From Aridibacter famidurans (GTDB lineage: Bacteria; Acidobacteriota; Blastocatellia; Pyrinomonadales; Pyrinomonadaceae): DNA of 64,000 bases. Under the pieces are notes generated by a model. The model was given only the letters and a program-made list of their open reading frames with translations. It was not told where the DNA came from and made no database searches. The stretch lies in contig JAGFIQ010000110.1 of NCBI GenBank assembly GCA_024103495.1, positions 1 to 64,000 on the forward strand, written 5' to 3'. Both the position numbers and the translations under genes were made by a program. Below are positions 8,939-16,582 of the stretch, one piece after another (positions within the stretch are counted from its first letter, which is position 1; every line of letters begins with the position of its first letter).

Positions 8939-9289
8939 CTAACGAGACTCGCTCACCCCGAACCTCATACCGTCCGGATCCTTGTACTGCGCCAGCTTCG
9001 CTTCGAACGATTCCCTGGGTTCTTCCACGCATTCGACGCCGTTCTCGATCATCCGCTGATGAAATGCCTCGATGTCAGGAACGGCAAAGCCCGTCCGGCA
9101 CGTACCGGGCGCGTTCGCGTCTCCGGCGCTTCCTTCGCGGGCGCGGTGAAGCGCCAGCGTCGAGCCCTCAGTCGCGAACTCGGTCCACTCGGGCGTCTCG
9201 AACTTCAGAGGAAGTCCCACGACATCCCGGTAAAATTCGATCGAACGGTCCATGTCGCTGACGAATACGATCGCGTAGTCAATTCTCAT
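8939..9289 (-). CDS. VOC family (glyoxalase/bleomycin-resistance fold) protein
   Basis: 116 residues with one vicinal-oxygen-chelate pattern: AIVFVSDMDRSIEFYRDVVG at the N-terminus, TLALHR in the middle, then TGFAVPDIEAFHQRMIENGV and YKDPDGMRFGV. Length fits a single-domain subunit that would dimerise. Family members bind a metal and act on glutathione adducts, antibiotics or other small molecules; no substrate can be named. Its start overlaps the 3' end of the upstream ankyrin gene by 11 bp, so the two are translationally coupled. Confidence 0.82.
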   Translation of the reverse strand: MRIDYAIVFVSDMDRSIEFYRDVVGLPLKFETPEWTEFATEGSTLALHRAREGSAGDANAPGTCRTGFAVPDIEAFHQRMIENGVECVEEPRESFEAKLAQYKDPDGMRFGVSESR

Positions 9290-10148
9290 CTTCTTGTCCT
9301 CCGGTTGGCTCCGCAGGTTCCGGCACGCCTTTTTCTCTCAATATTTGCTTCACGTTCTCCGAGGCGTCCGTGTACATCCTTCGAACGAAACTGTCCGAAT
9401 CGTCGCCCGGATAATGGAGCGAGGAGCCCGCGTCGAGCAGCATTTCGACGAGCCTTATATACCGCCCCTGACGGAAAGCGGCGTGACCCGAATATCTGGA
9501 ACCGTGAACCGCCCAGTGAAGCGGCGAGCTGTTGTGGTCGTCGTCGAAGACGTCCAGAGGAGCGCCGGCGTCGATCAAAAGCCGTGCGTTGTCGGGTTCG
9601 CCAAACCAAGCTGATTGGTGAAGAGGCGTCCCGCCGTCGAGCCCGCGGGCGTTAAGGTCGGCACCTGCCTCGATAAGGTACTTCACTCTTTCGGGATCCG
9701 GCCTGCCCGCAATATCCGCAAAAAGTCGGTCCTCTTCGGGATTTCCCGTTCTCGCGACCCCGGGATGTTGTTTCAGAATTTTCGCTGCTTTTTCGAGATC
9801 GCCCTCGACAACGGCGACCGCGAATTGGTCGGCGGGATTCAGCGTCGTGTCGGCTCCGCTTTGCTCTAAGAACTCCGATATCTCCTCGAATCCCCGCCTG
9901 ATCGCGTGCGCATACGCAGTCTTATCGGCACTTGTCGTCAAATCGATGTCCGCGCCAAGCTCGAGCAGGAGTTCGATCGCCTCCAGCCTTCGACGCCTTG
10001 CCGCCGTATGGATCGGAGCTTCGCCTAGACCGGCATCGATCCCGTTTACGTCGGCGCCTCCTGCGACTAGCCCGCGGACCTTCGCCTCGCTGTCCGGACC
10101 GTAGTCCCAGTCGAGCAGATAATGAAGCGTGCCCTTCTTGCCTTCCAT
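9279..10148 (-). CDS. Ankyrin repeat protein
   Basis: 289 residues with five to six ankyrin repeats, for example LGEAPIHTAARRRRLEAIELL, DGGTPLHQSAWFGEPDNARLL and SSPLHWAVHGSRYSG, the last with an insertion. There is no signal peptide or membrane segment, so it is probably cytoplasmic and mediates protein contacts. The 3' end overlaps the VOC gene by 11 bp. A second ankyrin gene lies 1.8 kb away at 11933. The partner is unknown. Confidence 0.85.
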   Translation of the reverse strand: MEGKKGTLHYLLDWDYGPDSEAKVRGLVAGGADVNGIDAGLGEAPIHTAARRRRLEAIELLLELGADIDLTTSADKTAYAHAIRRGFEEISEFLEQSGADTTLNPADQFAVAVVEGDLEKAAKILKQHPGVARTGNPEEDRLFADIAGRPDPERVKYLIEAGADLNARGLDGGTPLHQSAWFGEPDNARLLIDAGAPLDVFDDDHNSSPLHWAVHGSRYSGHAAFRQGRYIRLVEMLLDAGSSLHYPGDDSDSFVRRMYTDASENVKQILREKGVPEPAEPTGGQEDEN

Positions 10149-10206
10149 TTCGGCTTCAGAGCATAAACCAAAAACCGCTCGTTAGAACAATTTTTTGCGA
10201 ATTCTC

Positions 10207-10581
10207 TCAGGAAGAGCCGAGATACTCGTCAGGGACGGGAATTCCCTGCAGTCGGAAAAAGGTGAGCTGATCGAAATAGCCCCTTTGGAACTTGATCTTG
10301 CCGTCGACGACGTGGAAGAAGCCGCAGCCGCGGAGGCCATTCGGGTCCTTCCATTCGAGGATCGCCCATTCGCCGGCGTCGTGGATCTTCTCGGGGATAC
10401 AGGTCATCTCGGCACGGGAGAATTCGATCTCGAACATTCGCCGGATCGCGTCCCGGCCGACAAGCGGATCCGTGACGACCTGATGATTGACGGCGTCCTC
10501 GTGATAGAGCTCCATCAGGCCGTCCACATCGCCGGCGTTGAAGCGCTTTACGAACTCGCTGACTACTTCGGTGGGCGTCAT
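10207..10581 (-). CDS. NTF2/SnoaL-like protein
   Basis: 124 residues from the ATG at 10581. A longer in-frame start at 10617 would lie inside a CACAGAG repeat and is rejected. The cone-shaped NTF2-like fold is suggested by EVVSEFVKRFNAGDVDGLMEL, YHEDAVNHQV, GRDAIRRMFEIEF and WAILEWKDPNG. Such proteins include small isomerases, hydratases and domains of unknown function; no specific activity can be assigned. Spacing to the upstream transporter gene is about 150 bp and is occupied by a repeat. Confidence 0.75.
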   Translation of the reverse strand: MTPTEVVSEFVKRFNAGDVDGLMELYHEDAVNHQVVTDPLVGRDAIRRMFEIEFSRAEMTCIPEKIHDAGEWAILEWKDPNGLRGCGFFHVVDGKIKFQRGYFDQLTFFRLQGIPVPDEYLGSS

Positions 10582-10594
10582 TGGTGTGAAATTT

Positions 10595-10710
10595 ACCACA
10601 GAGGTCACGGAGTTCACAGAGGAATCAATACAGCCTTGCGAAAACGAGTAAGTCGGTTTGGCAATACGTCAATCGCAAAAGTCTCTGTGTCCTCTGCGCA
10701 CTCTGTGGTG
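10595..10710. repeat. Small element with 9-bp-periodic inverted arms
   Basis: The left arm is ACCACAGAG/GTCACGGAG/TTCACAGAG (10595-10621) and the right arm is GTCTCTGTG/TCCTCTGCG/CACTCTGTG (10681-10707). The arms are complementary around a core of about 60 bp. This is the same architecture as the units at 8202-8830 and 31127-31216, but with an unrelated core. Confidence 0.85.
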
Positions 10711-10730
10711 AATCCGATTTTGGGGACGGC

Positions 10731-11426
10731 TCAGACAACCGCGCCGAACAGCGTACCCACCGCGGCCGTTATCGCCATCGCCAGAGCGCCCCAGAATAGG
10801 ACCCTCGCGGCGGCCTTCAAGACCGGCGCGCCGCCGGCCCTTGCCGAAAGCGCACCCAATCCTGCGAGAAAAACCAGCGAGGTCAGGGAAACTGTCCAGA
10901 CGATCATCGCTTCCGGTGAGATCAGCACCGCGACCAGCGGCAAGGCGGCGCCGATCGCGAAGGTGACCGCGGAAGCAATCGCCGCCTGAACGGGTCTGGC
11001 GGCAGTAACGTCGCTGAGACCGAGCTCGTCACGGGCGTGAGCACCCAACGCATCGTGCTTCATCAATTGCGCCGCCACCTCGTCAGCGAGATCCGGATCA
11101 AGGCCGCGGCCTTCGTAGATCGCCGCAAGTTCCTGCAGTTCGAATTCAGGATCGTCGCTCAGCTCCTTTCGCTCGCGATCAAGATCGGCCTGCTCGGTAT
11201 CGGCCTGGGAACTGACGGACACGTATTCGCCGGCTGCCATCGACATCGCTCCCGCGACAAGCCCCGCGACGCCCGCGATCAGGACCCCGTTCCGTCCGGC
11301 ATCGGCCGCCGCCACGCCGACCACAAGGCTAGCGGTAGAAACGATCCCGTCATTGGCGCCGAGAACCGCGGCTCGAAGCCAGCCGATCCTCTCTGTCCTG
11401 TGTTTTTCGCTGTGAGTTCTTGGCAC
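10731..11426 (-). CDS. VIT1/CCC1 family metal transporter
   Basis: 231 residues from a GTG at 11426; an in-frame ATG farther upstream (11579) would add about 50 residues coded by repeat-like sequence and is disfavoured. Typical motifs are HRTERIGWLRAAVLGANDG and GLVAGAMSMAAGEYVSV in helix 2, with an acidic cytoplasmic loop (DLDRERKEL to DEVAAQLMKHDALGAH) and three C-terminal membrane helices. The family moves Fe2+ or Mn2+ out of the cytosol. Start choice is uncertain because no clear Shine-Dalgarno precedes it. Confidence 0.85.
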   Translation of the reverse strand: MPRTHSEKHRTERIGWLRAAVLGANDGIVSTASLVVGVAAADAGRNGVLIAGVAGLVAGAMSMAAGEYVSVSSQADTEQADLDRERKELSDDPEFELQELAAIYEGRGLDPDLADEVAAQLMKHDALGAHARDELGLSDVTAARPVQAAIASAVTFAIGAALPLVAVLISPEAMIVWTVSLTSLVFLAGLGALSARAGGAPVLKAAARVLFWGALAMAITAAVGTLFGAVV

Positions 11427-11932
11427 GTTTTTAATAAGATCGAGCTGCGCGGACCAGGTGAAAAGCGCCTGATGCCGTAGCGGCGTGTCTAGCCCGTCGC
11501 TTGCGCTCCAGGTACTGACTGGGTCCGTCGCTACTGCTCCGGGTACTGATTGGGCCTTCAGGTGTCCAGGATCATGCATCGGACTCGGGTCTTGGAACCT
11601 GGAACTTGGAACTTGGAACGAAACAGCGCCCCTCCGGGGCTGGAATCGGATTGGCGTGCTTTCCCGGGGTTCCGCTTCGCTGCACCCCGGGCTAATCTCC
11701 GTTGCCGCTCCGCGGCAAGTTCACTGACCCGATCTACTCAGTCGATTCCGTCAGCTCACCAAACCCACCAATCGCCGCTAACGCGTCGAAATGCGGCTGG
11801 TTTCGCTCGTGACCGTGGGCTGCGCCCTTCGGGCTTACCCACGGCTAAAAGCACATGACCGCTACGCGGTCGTTTCTTCCTATCTTCTGACTCCCGACTC
11901 TGTCTCTCGTCTCCTGTCTCCTGTCTCCTGTC
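11427..11932. repeat. Repeat-filled spacer with several heptamer families and palindromes
   Basis: No gene seen. It contains TTGGAAC/CTGGAAC heptamers (11587-11617), CCCCTCCGGGG and CCCGGGG...CCCCGGG hairpins (11630-11700), the GGGCTTACCCACGG palindrome with CCGCTACGCGG (11812-11872), and CTCCTGT heptamers (11900-11935). The last array, read on the minus strand, begins at the TGA stop of the ankyrin gene. Confidence 0.8.
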
Positions 11933-12640
11933 TCAAACATGCGGCTCGCCGAGCAAATTCACATCCATCGCTTCCCAGCCCATCGCTTCCTGTTCGGAAG
12001 AGTTCTCGACAGCAGTGGGATGGACCTTGTGGTCGCCGAAGCACAACAGTCCAAGGATATACGCCGGGCGCTTGTGCCAGCTCGCCCAGGAAAGCGGTGA
12101 GTCGCCGTTCATGTCGCGGGCCTCGGGATCCGCTCCCGCTTCTATCAGCATCCTGATCGTTGCTTTGCCACCGAACGCCGCCGCGCGATGCAGAGGCGTC
12201 TCGCCCTTCGTCCGCACGTCGCGCATGAAAGCGCCGGTCTCCTCGCCCTTTTTCGTTTTCGCGTTCGGATCGGCACCGTTCCCGAGCAGCACCCTTACCA
12301 CGTGGTTTTGCGCGGGCCGGTTCGCCTTGCTCGTCGCGGAATGCAGCGGCGTTTCGCCGTTTTCCGGAAGCGCGTGATTCGGATCGGCCCCGTTCTCGAT
12401 CAGGAACTGGCAAAGGCGCCAGTGACCGTGGAAAGCCGCGCCGTTCAGGTCAAAGTTCTTCCCGAGCGAAGCCAGGTCTTCGCCATTCTCGAGCAGGAAT
12501 CTTATCGCGCTCACGTCTCCGTAGTAGGCGCACCAATTGATTACGGACACACCGTGATCATCTTTGGAATCAACAGGATAGCCGTATTCGATAAGATCGA
12601 ATACAAGGTCGGTCCGTCCGTCAGCGATTCGTTTCAGCAT
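11933..12640 (-). CDS. Ankyrin repeat protein
   Basis: 235 residues with about six ankyrin units, including GETPLHSATSKANRP, KGETPLHRAAAFGG and NGDSPLSWASWHKRPAYIL. It probably acts in the cytoplasm as a binding protein. It lies 23 bp downstream of the DUF302 gene and is likely in one operon with it. The stop codon is the first triplet of a TGAGACA/GGAGACA heptamer array. It differs enough from the ankyrin protein at 9279 to be an old paralogue at most. Confidence 0.85.
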   Translation of the reverse strand: MLKRIADGRTDLVFDLIEYGYPVDSKDDHGVSVINWCAYYGDVSAIRFLLENGEDLASLGKNFDLNGAAFHGHWRLCQFLIENGADPNHALPENGETPLHSATSKANRPAQNHVVRVLLGNGADPNAKTKKGEETGAFMRDVRTKGETPLHRAAAFGGKATIRMLIEAGADPEARDMNGDSPLSWASWHKRPAYILGLLCFGDHKVHPTAVENSSEQEAMGWEAMDVNLLGEPHV

Positions 12641-12663
12641 TTCGTTTTCTGGAAGGATGAGCC

Positions 12664-13050
12664 TCAGCCTGCCGCTTCATCGACCATCTTGATGGTCTTT
12701 TCCTCGACCTCTCTTGCGACCTCTTTGATCTCAGGATCGTCGGACAATCCGGCGAGCATCTCCTCAGGTCTGATCAACCCGATCTTCGTTTTCCCGGCTT
12801 CGGTATAAACGGAGATCCTGCAAGGCAACGCCATGTTGAGCTTCATGTCGTTAGACAAGACCTTGTTCGCCTGGACGGGATTGCAGACCTCAAAGACGCG
12901 GCACTGCTCCCCGAAGTCGATTCCCTTACTTCTCAACGTATTTCCGAGGTCGTGAACGTGAAGCACGCCGAATCCGTTGTCGGTTACGGCTTTTGCGAGA
13001 TCTTCGGCAGCGTCCTCGAATGATTTTTCGGTATCGGATATGTAGTACAT
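12664..13050 (-). CDS. DUF302 domain protein
   Basis: 128 residues. The DUF302 pattern is clear: GFGVLHVHDLGNTLRSKGI, then FEVCNPVQANKVL and LPCRISVYTEAGKTKIGLI. A good Shine-Dalgarno (GGAGG) precedes the ATG. Structures of this family show a TATA-binding-like fold, with reported links to thiol or metal stress but no settled activity. It is first in a two-gene operon with the ankyrin protein. Confidence 0.85.
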   Translation of the reverse strand: MYYISDTEKSFEDAAEDLAKAVTDNGFGVLHVHDLGNTLRSKGIDFGEQCRVFEVCNPVQANKVLSNDMKLNMALPCRISVYTEAGKTKIGLIRPEEMLAGLSDDPEIKEVAREVEEKTIKMVDEAAG

Positions 13051-13331
13051 TTCGGTTCCTCCGAGATAATACTACACCGTAGAAGGGCGAGGTACGATAG
13101 GCTTCAGCCTGTCGAGGCTCTTCGCGGCTCCGCCGGCGTGATGTGCGGAAAGGCTCTGCCTTTCCGAGAGGCGCCAGAATATGGCTCCCCCGGGGCTGAG
13201 CCCCGGGGAATCAAATAAAGCCGTCTGCCGGTAAGCCGAAGGATCTTTCCCACGCACAAGTGCGCAGGCTAAACGGCATATCACGGCGGCAAAGCCGCTC
13301 AATCTTTCCCACTCGCAGATTCGCGGTATCT
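13051..13331. repeat. Cluster of four palindromic elements
   Basis: In order: GGTACGATAGGCTTCAGCCT (13091-13110), GGAAAGGCTCTGCCTTTCC (13147-13165), CCCCGGGGCTGAGCCCCGGGG (13187-13207), and a GCACAAGTGC palindrome followed by GGCTAAACGGC (13254-13278). Each can form a hairpin. The same motifs recur at 15351-15565, 16229-16515 and 38041-38160. Confidence 0.85.
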
Positions 13332-13820
13332 CTAGCGCTTGTAGATCAGCTCTTCCTTCTTGTTCTTGCTTCTCGAGAAGAAACCCGCGACCGCTCCGAT
13401 CCCGGCACCCATGATCGCAAGGACGGGTACAGCGACCGCCGCCTGGCCGTCCCCGTCATCCCTGCTCCCCAGTAATGTGGCAAGCCCGATCCCGGCGCCA
13501 ACACCTCCTCCGATCGCGGCGCCTTTTCCGGTGTTCCTTGAGCCCTTCAGCCGGGCAAGCCAGACCTTTTCGACCTCGGCTTTTGTAAAGCTCTTCACCT
13601 GTCCGTCGGCATTCACGACCTCAAGCCCGGAGTCGTCGGCCGACCTCAGAATGCCAAAAACGGTCTTTCCCTTTTCGGGCTTTACCGCGATCTCTCGGCC
13701 TGAATAGCCCGAAAGCGCGCTCCAGTCGCCGGTTTGAGGATCGGTCTGAGCCAGTGTGGCGGCGCTGGACGCGATTAGAAGCACGACCACCAAGATTCCG
13801 GACGCATATCGACTTTGCAT
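13332..13820 (-). CDS. Hypothetical exported protein with glycine-zipper segments
   Basis: 162 residues. A signal peptide (about 1-24, cut near TLAQ) is followed by a small beta domain (SGREIAVKPEKGKTVFGIL to VKSFTKAEVEKVWLARL) that resembles the conserved folded unit of many short acidobacterial exported proteins. Two glycine-rich segments follow, GAAIGGGVGAGIGLATLLG and AIMGAGIGAVAGFF, typical of glycine zippers that insert into or sit against membranes. Function unknown. Confidence 0.7.
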   Translation of the reverse strand: MQSRYASGILVVVLLIASSAATLAQTDPQTGDWSALSGYSGREIAVKPEKGKTVFGILRSADDSGLEVVNADGQVKSFTKAEVEKVWLARLKGSRNTGKGAAIGGGVGAGIGLATLLGSRDDGDGQAAVAVPVLAIMGAGIGAVAGFFSRSKNKKEELIYKR

Positions 13821-13925
13821 AGATACCTCCCAAAACTGACAAGATTAGATCTACGGATTTTAACCGCACAGAAGCGCTTCGGCGAACATCGGTTGCCGAA
13901 GAGGACCGATCAATTATTGAAAGGG

Positions 13926-15290
13926 TCATTTTTGGCCAGCGGAAGAAAGCTCGATCGCCATTGCGAGAGCGTCCTTTGAATCGACATCGACATCGGGCTC
14001 AACGCCTACACCCTCGATCCTGCCGTGCTCAAAAGAAAAATAGTCGCCAACGGGAACGAACGCCTGAAAGCCTTCGGCGAGGTCGAACGGGCTTTGTGTG
14101 AGCATTTCACCGGCAGTCTTCTCTCCCACGAGTTTCGCCGCTCCCGACGCCTTGAATGCGTCCGCGGCCAGTTCGGTGGCGCTCGCGGACCGTCCGTCTA
14201 TGAGGACAAAGACCGGACCGTCAAAATTCGGCTCGGCAGGCTCGAAATGCAGCCGGATCAGAGGTTCCGTTTGAATGCTCGCCCACCAGGTCTTGAGCGA
14301 ATAGCCTGTCCAGGGTGCAGTCGACAGCACCTTCTCTTTTGTCGGAGTCCGATCGTTCGATGTGTACCAGGGATTCGTCACGAAGTACCCGGCGTCGAGA
14401 GGTTCGTCGATGACGTGCTCGATCAGAGGCTTTACCGCGAACGCGCCGCCGCCGTTGCCTCGCAGATCGATTATCAGGGCGCGCGGCTTTTTCTCCGCGA
14501 TCTCCAGATACGCCTTCTCGATTAGCTCGATAGTGTCCAGACCGATCATTGTCTCGACCCTCAGGATCGCGATCCCGTCCTCGAACCGGACCGAAGCGGG
14601 CGTGCCTCCGACCCTCATCTGATCGAACTGCTCGATCATCGCCTTTGCGGGGGCACGGCCGCGTGAAAGCACCAGATGCGAAAAAGGTTTGTTTTCGTAC
14701 GCATACCGGAACCCGAGGACCAGGTCGAGGTCATCGTTCGCGGATGTCGCGATCGCCGCTATCGAGCCGTAAAGAGCCCGCCACCCGGGTCCATCCAGTG
14801 TACGGGGATCGTAGACCCTTCTTTCGCAGAGTGATCGAAGAGACTCTGCCACCGCCCGGTAGTTCCTCAGAGGAAGACTTCGGCCGTCTTCGGGAAGTCC
14901 TCTGAACTTGCCGCGGAGAGGGCCTCCGGAGATCGAGCCTTCGATAGAATCGCCTTTGATCGTGAACACGATCTCGCCTTCTGCTGTCGGGGCGGTCACC
15001 TTGCCTCCGAAATCGGCCCCTCGTGGTTCAGCCGTGAAAGAGAACAAATCTTCGCCCTGGGCGGCATTCTTTGCTTTCGCCTTAGGGAGGGCCGCGATCA
15101 TTTTCAACGAACCGGACTTTGACCGGCCCGTAACCTTCGCGCCGTCCCGCTCGAGAACGATCACGGACTGCAGCGGTCCGGACTGTCCGGTGTCGAAGGT
15201 CACCAGCCATTCGGTGGTGTAGCCGGTTTGCGGGTAAATTGTGAATGAGAAAAGACAGAGAAAGATCGAGAGGATAAGAATTCGTTTCAT
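13926..15290 (-). CDS. Secreted S41 family peptidase
   Basis: 454 residues. A signal peptide (1-20) is followed by an unassigned beta-rich domain (about 25-130), then an S41 (C-terminal processing protease/tricorn core-like) domain. Catalytic features are DGRSASATELAADAF for the nucleophile serine and VGEKTAG for the general-base lysine. The C-terminal segment VEPDVDVDSKDALAMAIEL is also typical. No clear PDZ domain is seen. It should act outside the cytoplasm on peptides. It has repeat-filled spacers on its upstream side. Confidence 0.82.
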   Translation of the reverse strand: MKRILILSIFLCLFSFTIYPQTGYTTEWLVTFDTGQSGPLQSVIVLERDGAKVTGRSKSGSLKMIAALPKAKAKNAAQGEDLFSFTAEPRGADFGGKVTAPTAEGEIVFTIKGDSIEGSISGGPLRGKFRGLPEDGRSLPLRNYRAVAESLRSLCERRVYDPRTLDGPGWRALYGSIAAIATSANDDLDLVLGFRYAYENKPFSHLVLSRGRAPAKAMIEQFDQMRVGGTPASVRFEDGIAILRVETMIGLDTIELIEKAYLEIAEKKPRALIIDLRGNGGGAFAVKPLIEHVIDEPLDAGYFVTNPWYTSNDRTPTKEKVLSTAPWTGYSLKTWWASIQTEPLIRLHFEPAEPNFDGPVFVLIDGRSASATELAADAFKASGAAKLVGEKTAGEMLTQSPFDLAEGFQAFVPVGDYFSFEHGRIEGVGVEPDVDVDSKDALAMAIELSSAGQK

Positions 15291-15624
15291 TGGCGGAGGT
15301 CTCCTTTCGGCTTGAAGCCTCTACAACGAAAACGAATGAGAGATGGTTCCGCGAGGTACGATAGGCTTCAGCCTGTCGAGCTTCTCTTGATTCTCTTGCG
15401 GCTTCGCCGCCGGTATGTGCCGTTTAGCCCCCGCACTTGTGCGGGGGACGTGACGGGGGCAACTGATCGTTATCTTGGCGGCAGAGCCGCAAATCAACTC
15501 AAACGATCTCGCCGGTAAGCCGGAGGGGTCCCCACGCACAAGTGCGCGGGCTAAACAGCACACAGGGGCGGCGGAGCCGCGAGATCGTTCGCATGCAGAC
15601 GGGCGGGGACAAGCCCCGCCCCTA
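15291..15624. repeat. Spacer with GGCTTCAGCC and GCACTTGTGC palindromes
   Basis: No gene seen. A GGTACGATAGGCTTCAGCCT copy (15354-15373) is followed by a GCACTTGTGC palindrome (15434-15443) and its inverted counterpart GCACAAGTGC with GGCTAAAC (15536-15556). Near the end is the GGGGCGGGG...CCCCGCCCC hairpin (15603-15623), which directly follows the FMN reductase stop. Confidence 0.8.
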
Positions 15625-16203
15625 CTAGTGATACTTCGAAGGCAGGTTCTCCCTTCCCCATTTCAGCGTCCGGGCCATCCAGACGAGTTCATCGAAGAAC
15701 CCTTCGGCGCGTTTGTGATATGCCTCATCGAGAAGATTCCCTTCCTCGTCGAACTTGTTTGCAACCTTGGGGAAATTGAGATCGGTGAAGGTCACCGCCA
15801 GCCCGAGTTCCCTCGCCATCGGCACCATAGCTTCGATCACGCGAGTGCCTCCCCACGGTCCGGCCGAAACACCCACGATCCCGACCGCTTTGTGAATGTA
15901 TTCTCTCAGAAGCAGGTCCATCACCGCCTTGAGCGAACCCGGGTATCCGTGGTTGTACTCGGGAGTGACGACGATAAGACCGTCCGCGCCGATGATCGCG
16001 TCACGCCACTCCGGGTAGCTGTCCTTAAGTTCCTGGCCGTAGCCTTCGCTCGGAAGAACGAAATCGCGCACGTCGAAAAGACGTGTCTCTATGTTGCCGC
16101 GTTCTTCTGCTTTCGAGAGGACCCATTTGGCAACTTTTTCCGATTCGCGGCCGTTTCGGTTCGTTCCGAGAAGGATTGGGATACTGACGGTCGTGTTTTG
16201 CAT
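15625..16203 (-). CDS. NADPH-dependent FMN reductase family protein
   Basis: 192 residues from the ATG at 16203; an upstream in-frame start lies in a repeat. Flavodoxin-like fold: the FMN phosphate loop is ILLGTNRNGRESEKVAKWV, followed by VVTPEYNHGYPGSLKAVMDL and GVSAGPWGGTRV. Such proteins reduce FMN, quinones, azo dyes or chromate with NAD(P)H in the cytosol; substrate cannot be assigned. It stands alone between repeat spacers. Confidence 0.87.
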   Translation of the reverse strand: MQNTTVSIPILLGTNRNGRESEKVAKWVLSKAEERGNIETRLFDVRDFVLPSEGYGQELKDSYPEWRDAIIGADGLIVVTPEYNHGYPGSLKAVMDLLLREYIHKAVGIVGVSAGPWGGTRVIEAMVPMARELGLAVTFTDLNFPKVANKFDEEGNLLDEAYHKRAEGFFDELVWMARTLKWGRENLPSKYH

Positions 16204-16582
16204 ATGGGTATCTGCGGCTCCGGGGCTCGAGGTACGATAGGCTTCAGCCTGTCGATATCCGCGCATTCGCGCGGCGCAAACTGAAGTTCACGGTACCTCG
16301 GGGTGCGATAGGCTTCAGCCTGTCGATCTTCATCTCTCTCTTCTTCTGCGGCTATGCCGCCGGTGTTTGCGGAAAGGCTCTGCCTTTCCGGGCGGTGCCC
16401 ATTATTACCTTATTTGCGCGGAGACTGAGCCTCCGCGCAAGAATGTCGACGGAGCTTCTCGTCGGTAAGCCGAAGGGGTCCCCACGCACAAGTGCGCGGG
16501 CTAAACGGCACACAGGGGCGGCGGAGCAGCTCTTCAATGCTAAATGGTCACTGGTCATTGACCAATGGCCGATGATCATCGG
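16204..16582. repeat. Spacer with two GGCTTCAGCC copies and a GGTCATT heptamer array
   Basis: No gene seen. Two GGCTTCAGCC elements (16240-16250 and 16311-16320) are followed by GGAAAGGCTCTGCCTTTCC (16373-16391), GCGCGGAGACTGAGCCTCCGCGC (16416-16438) and GCACAAGTGC (16487-16496). The array GGTCACT/GGTCATT/GACCAAT/GGCCGAT/GATCATC/GGTCATT (16546-16587) is strictly 7-bp periodic with units that pair with each other. It contains the M28 peptidase stop codon. Confidence 0.88.
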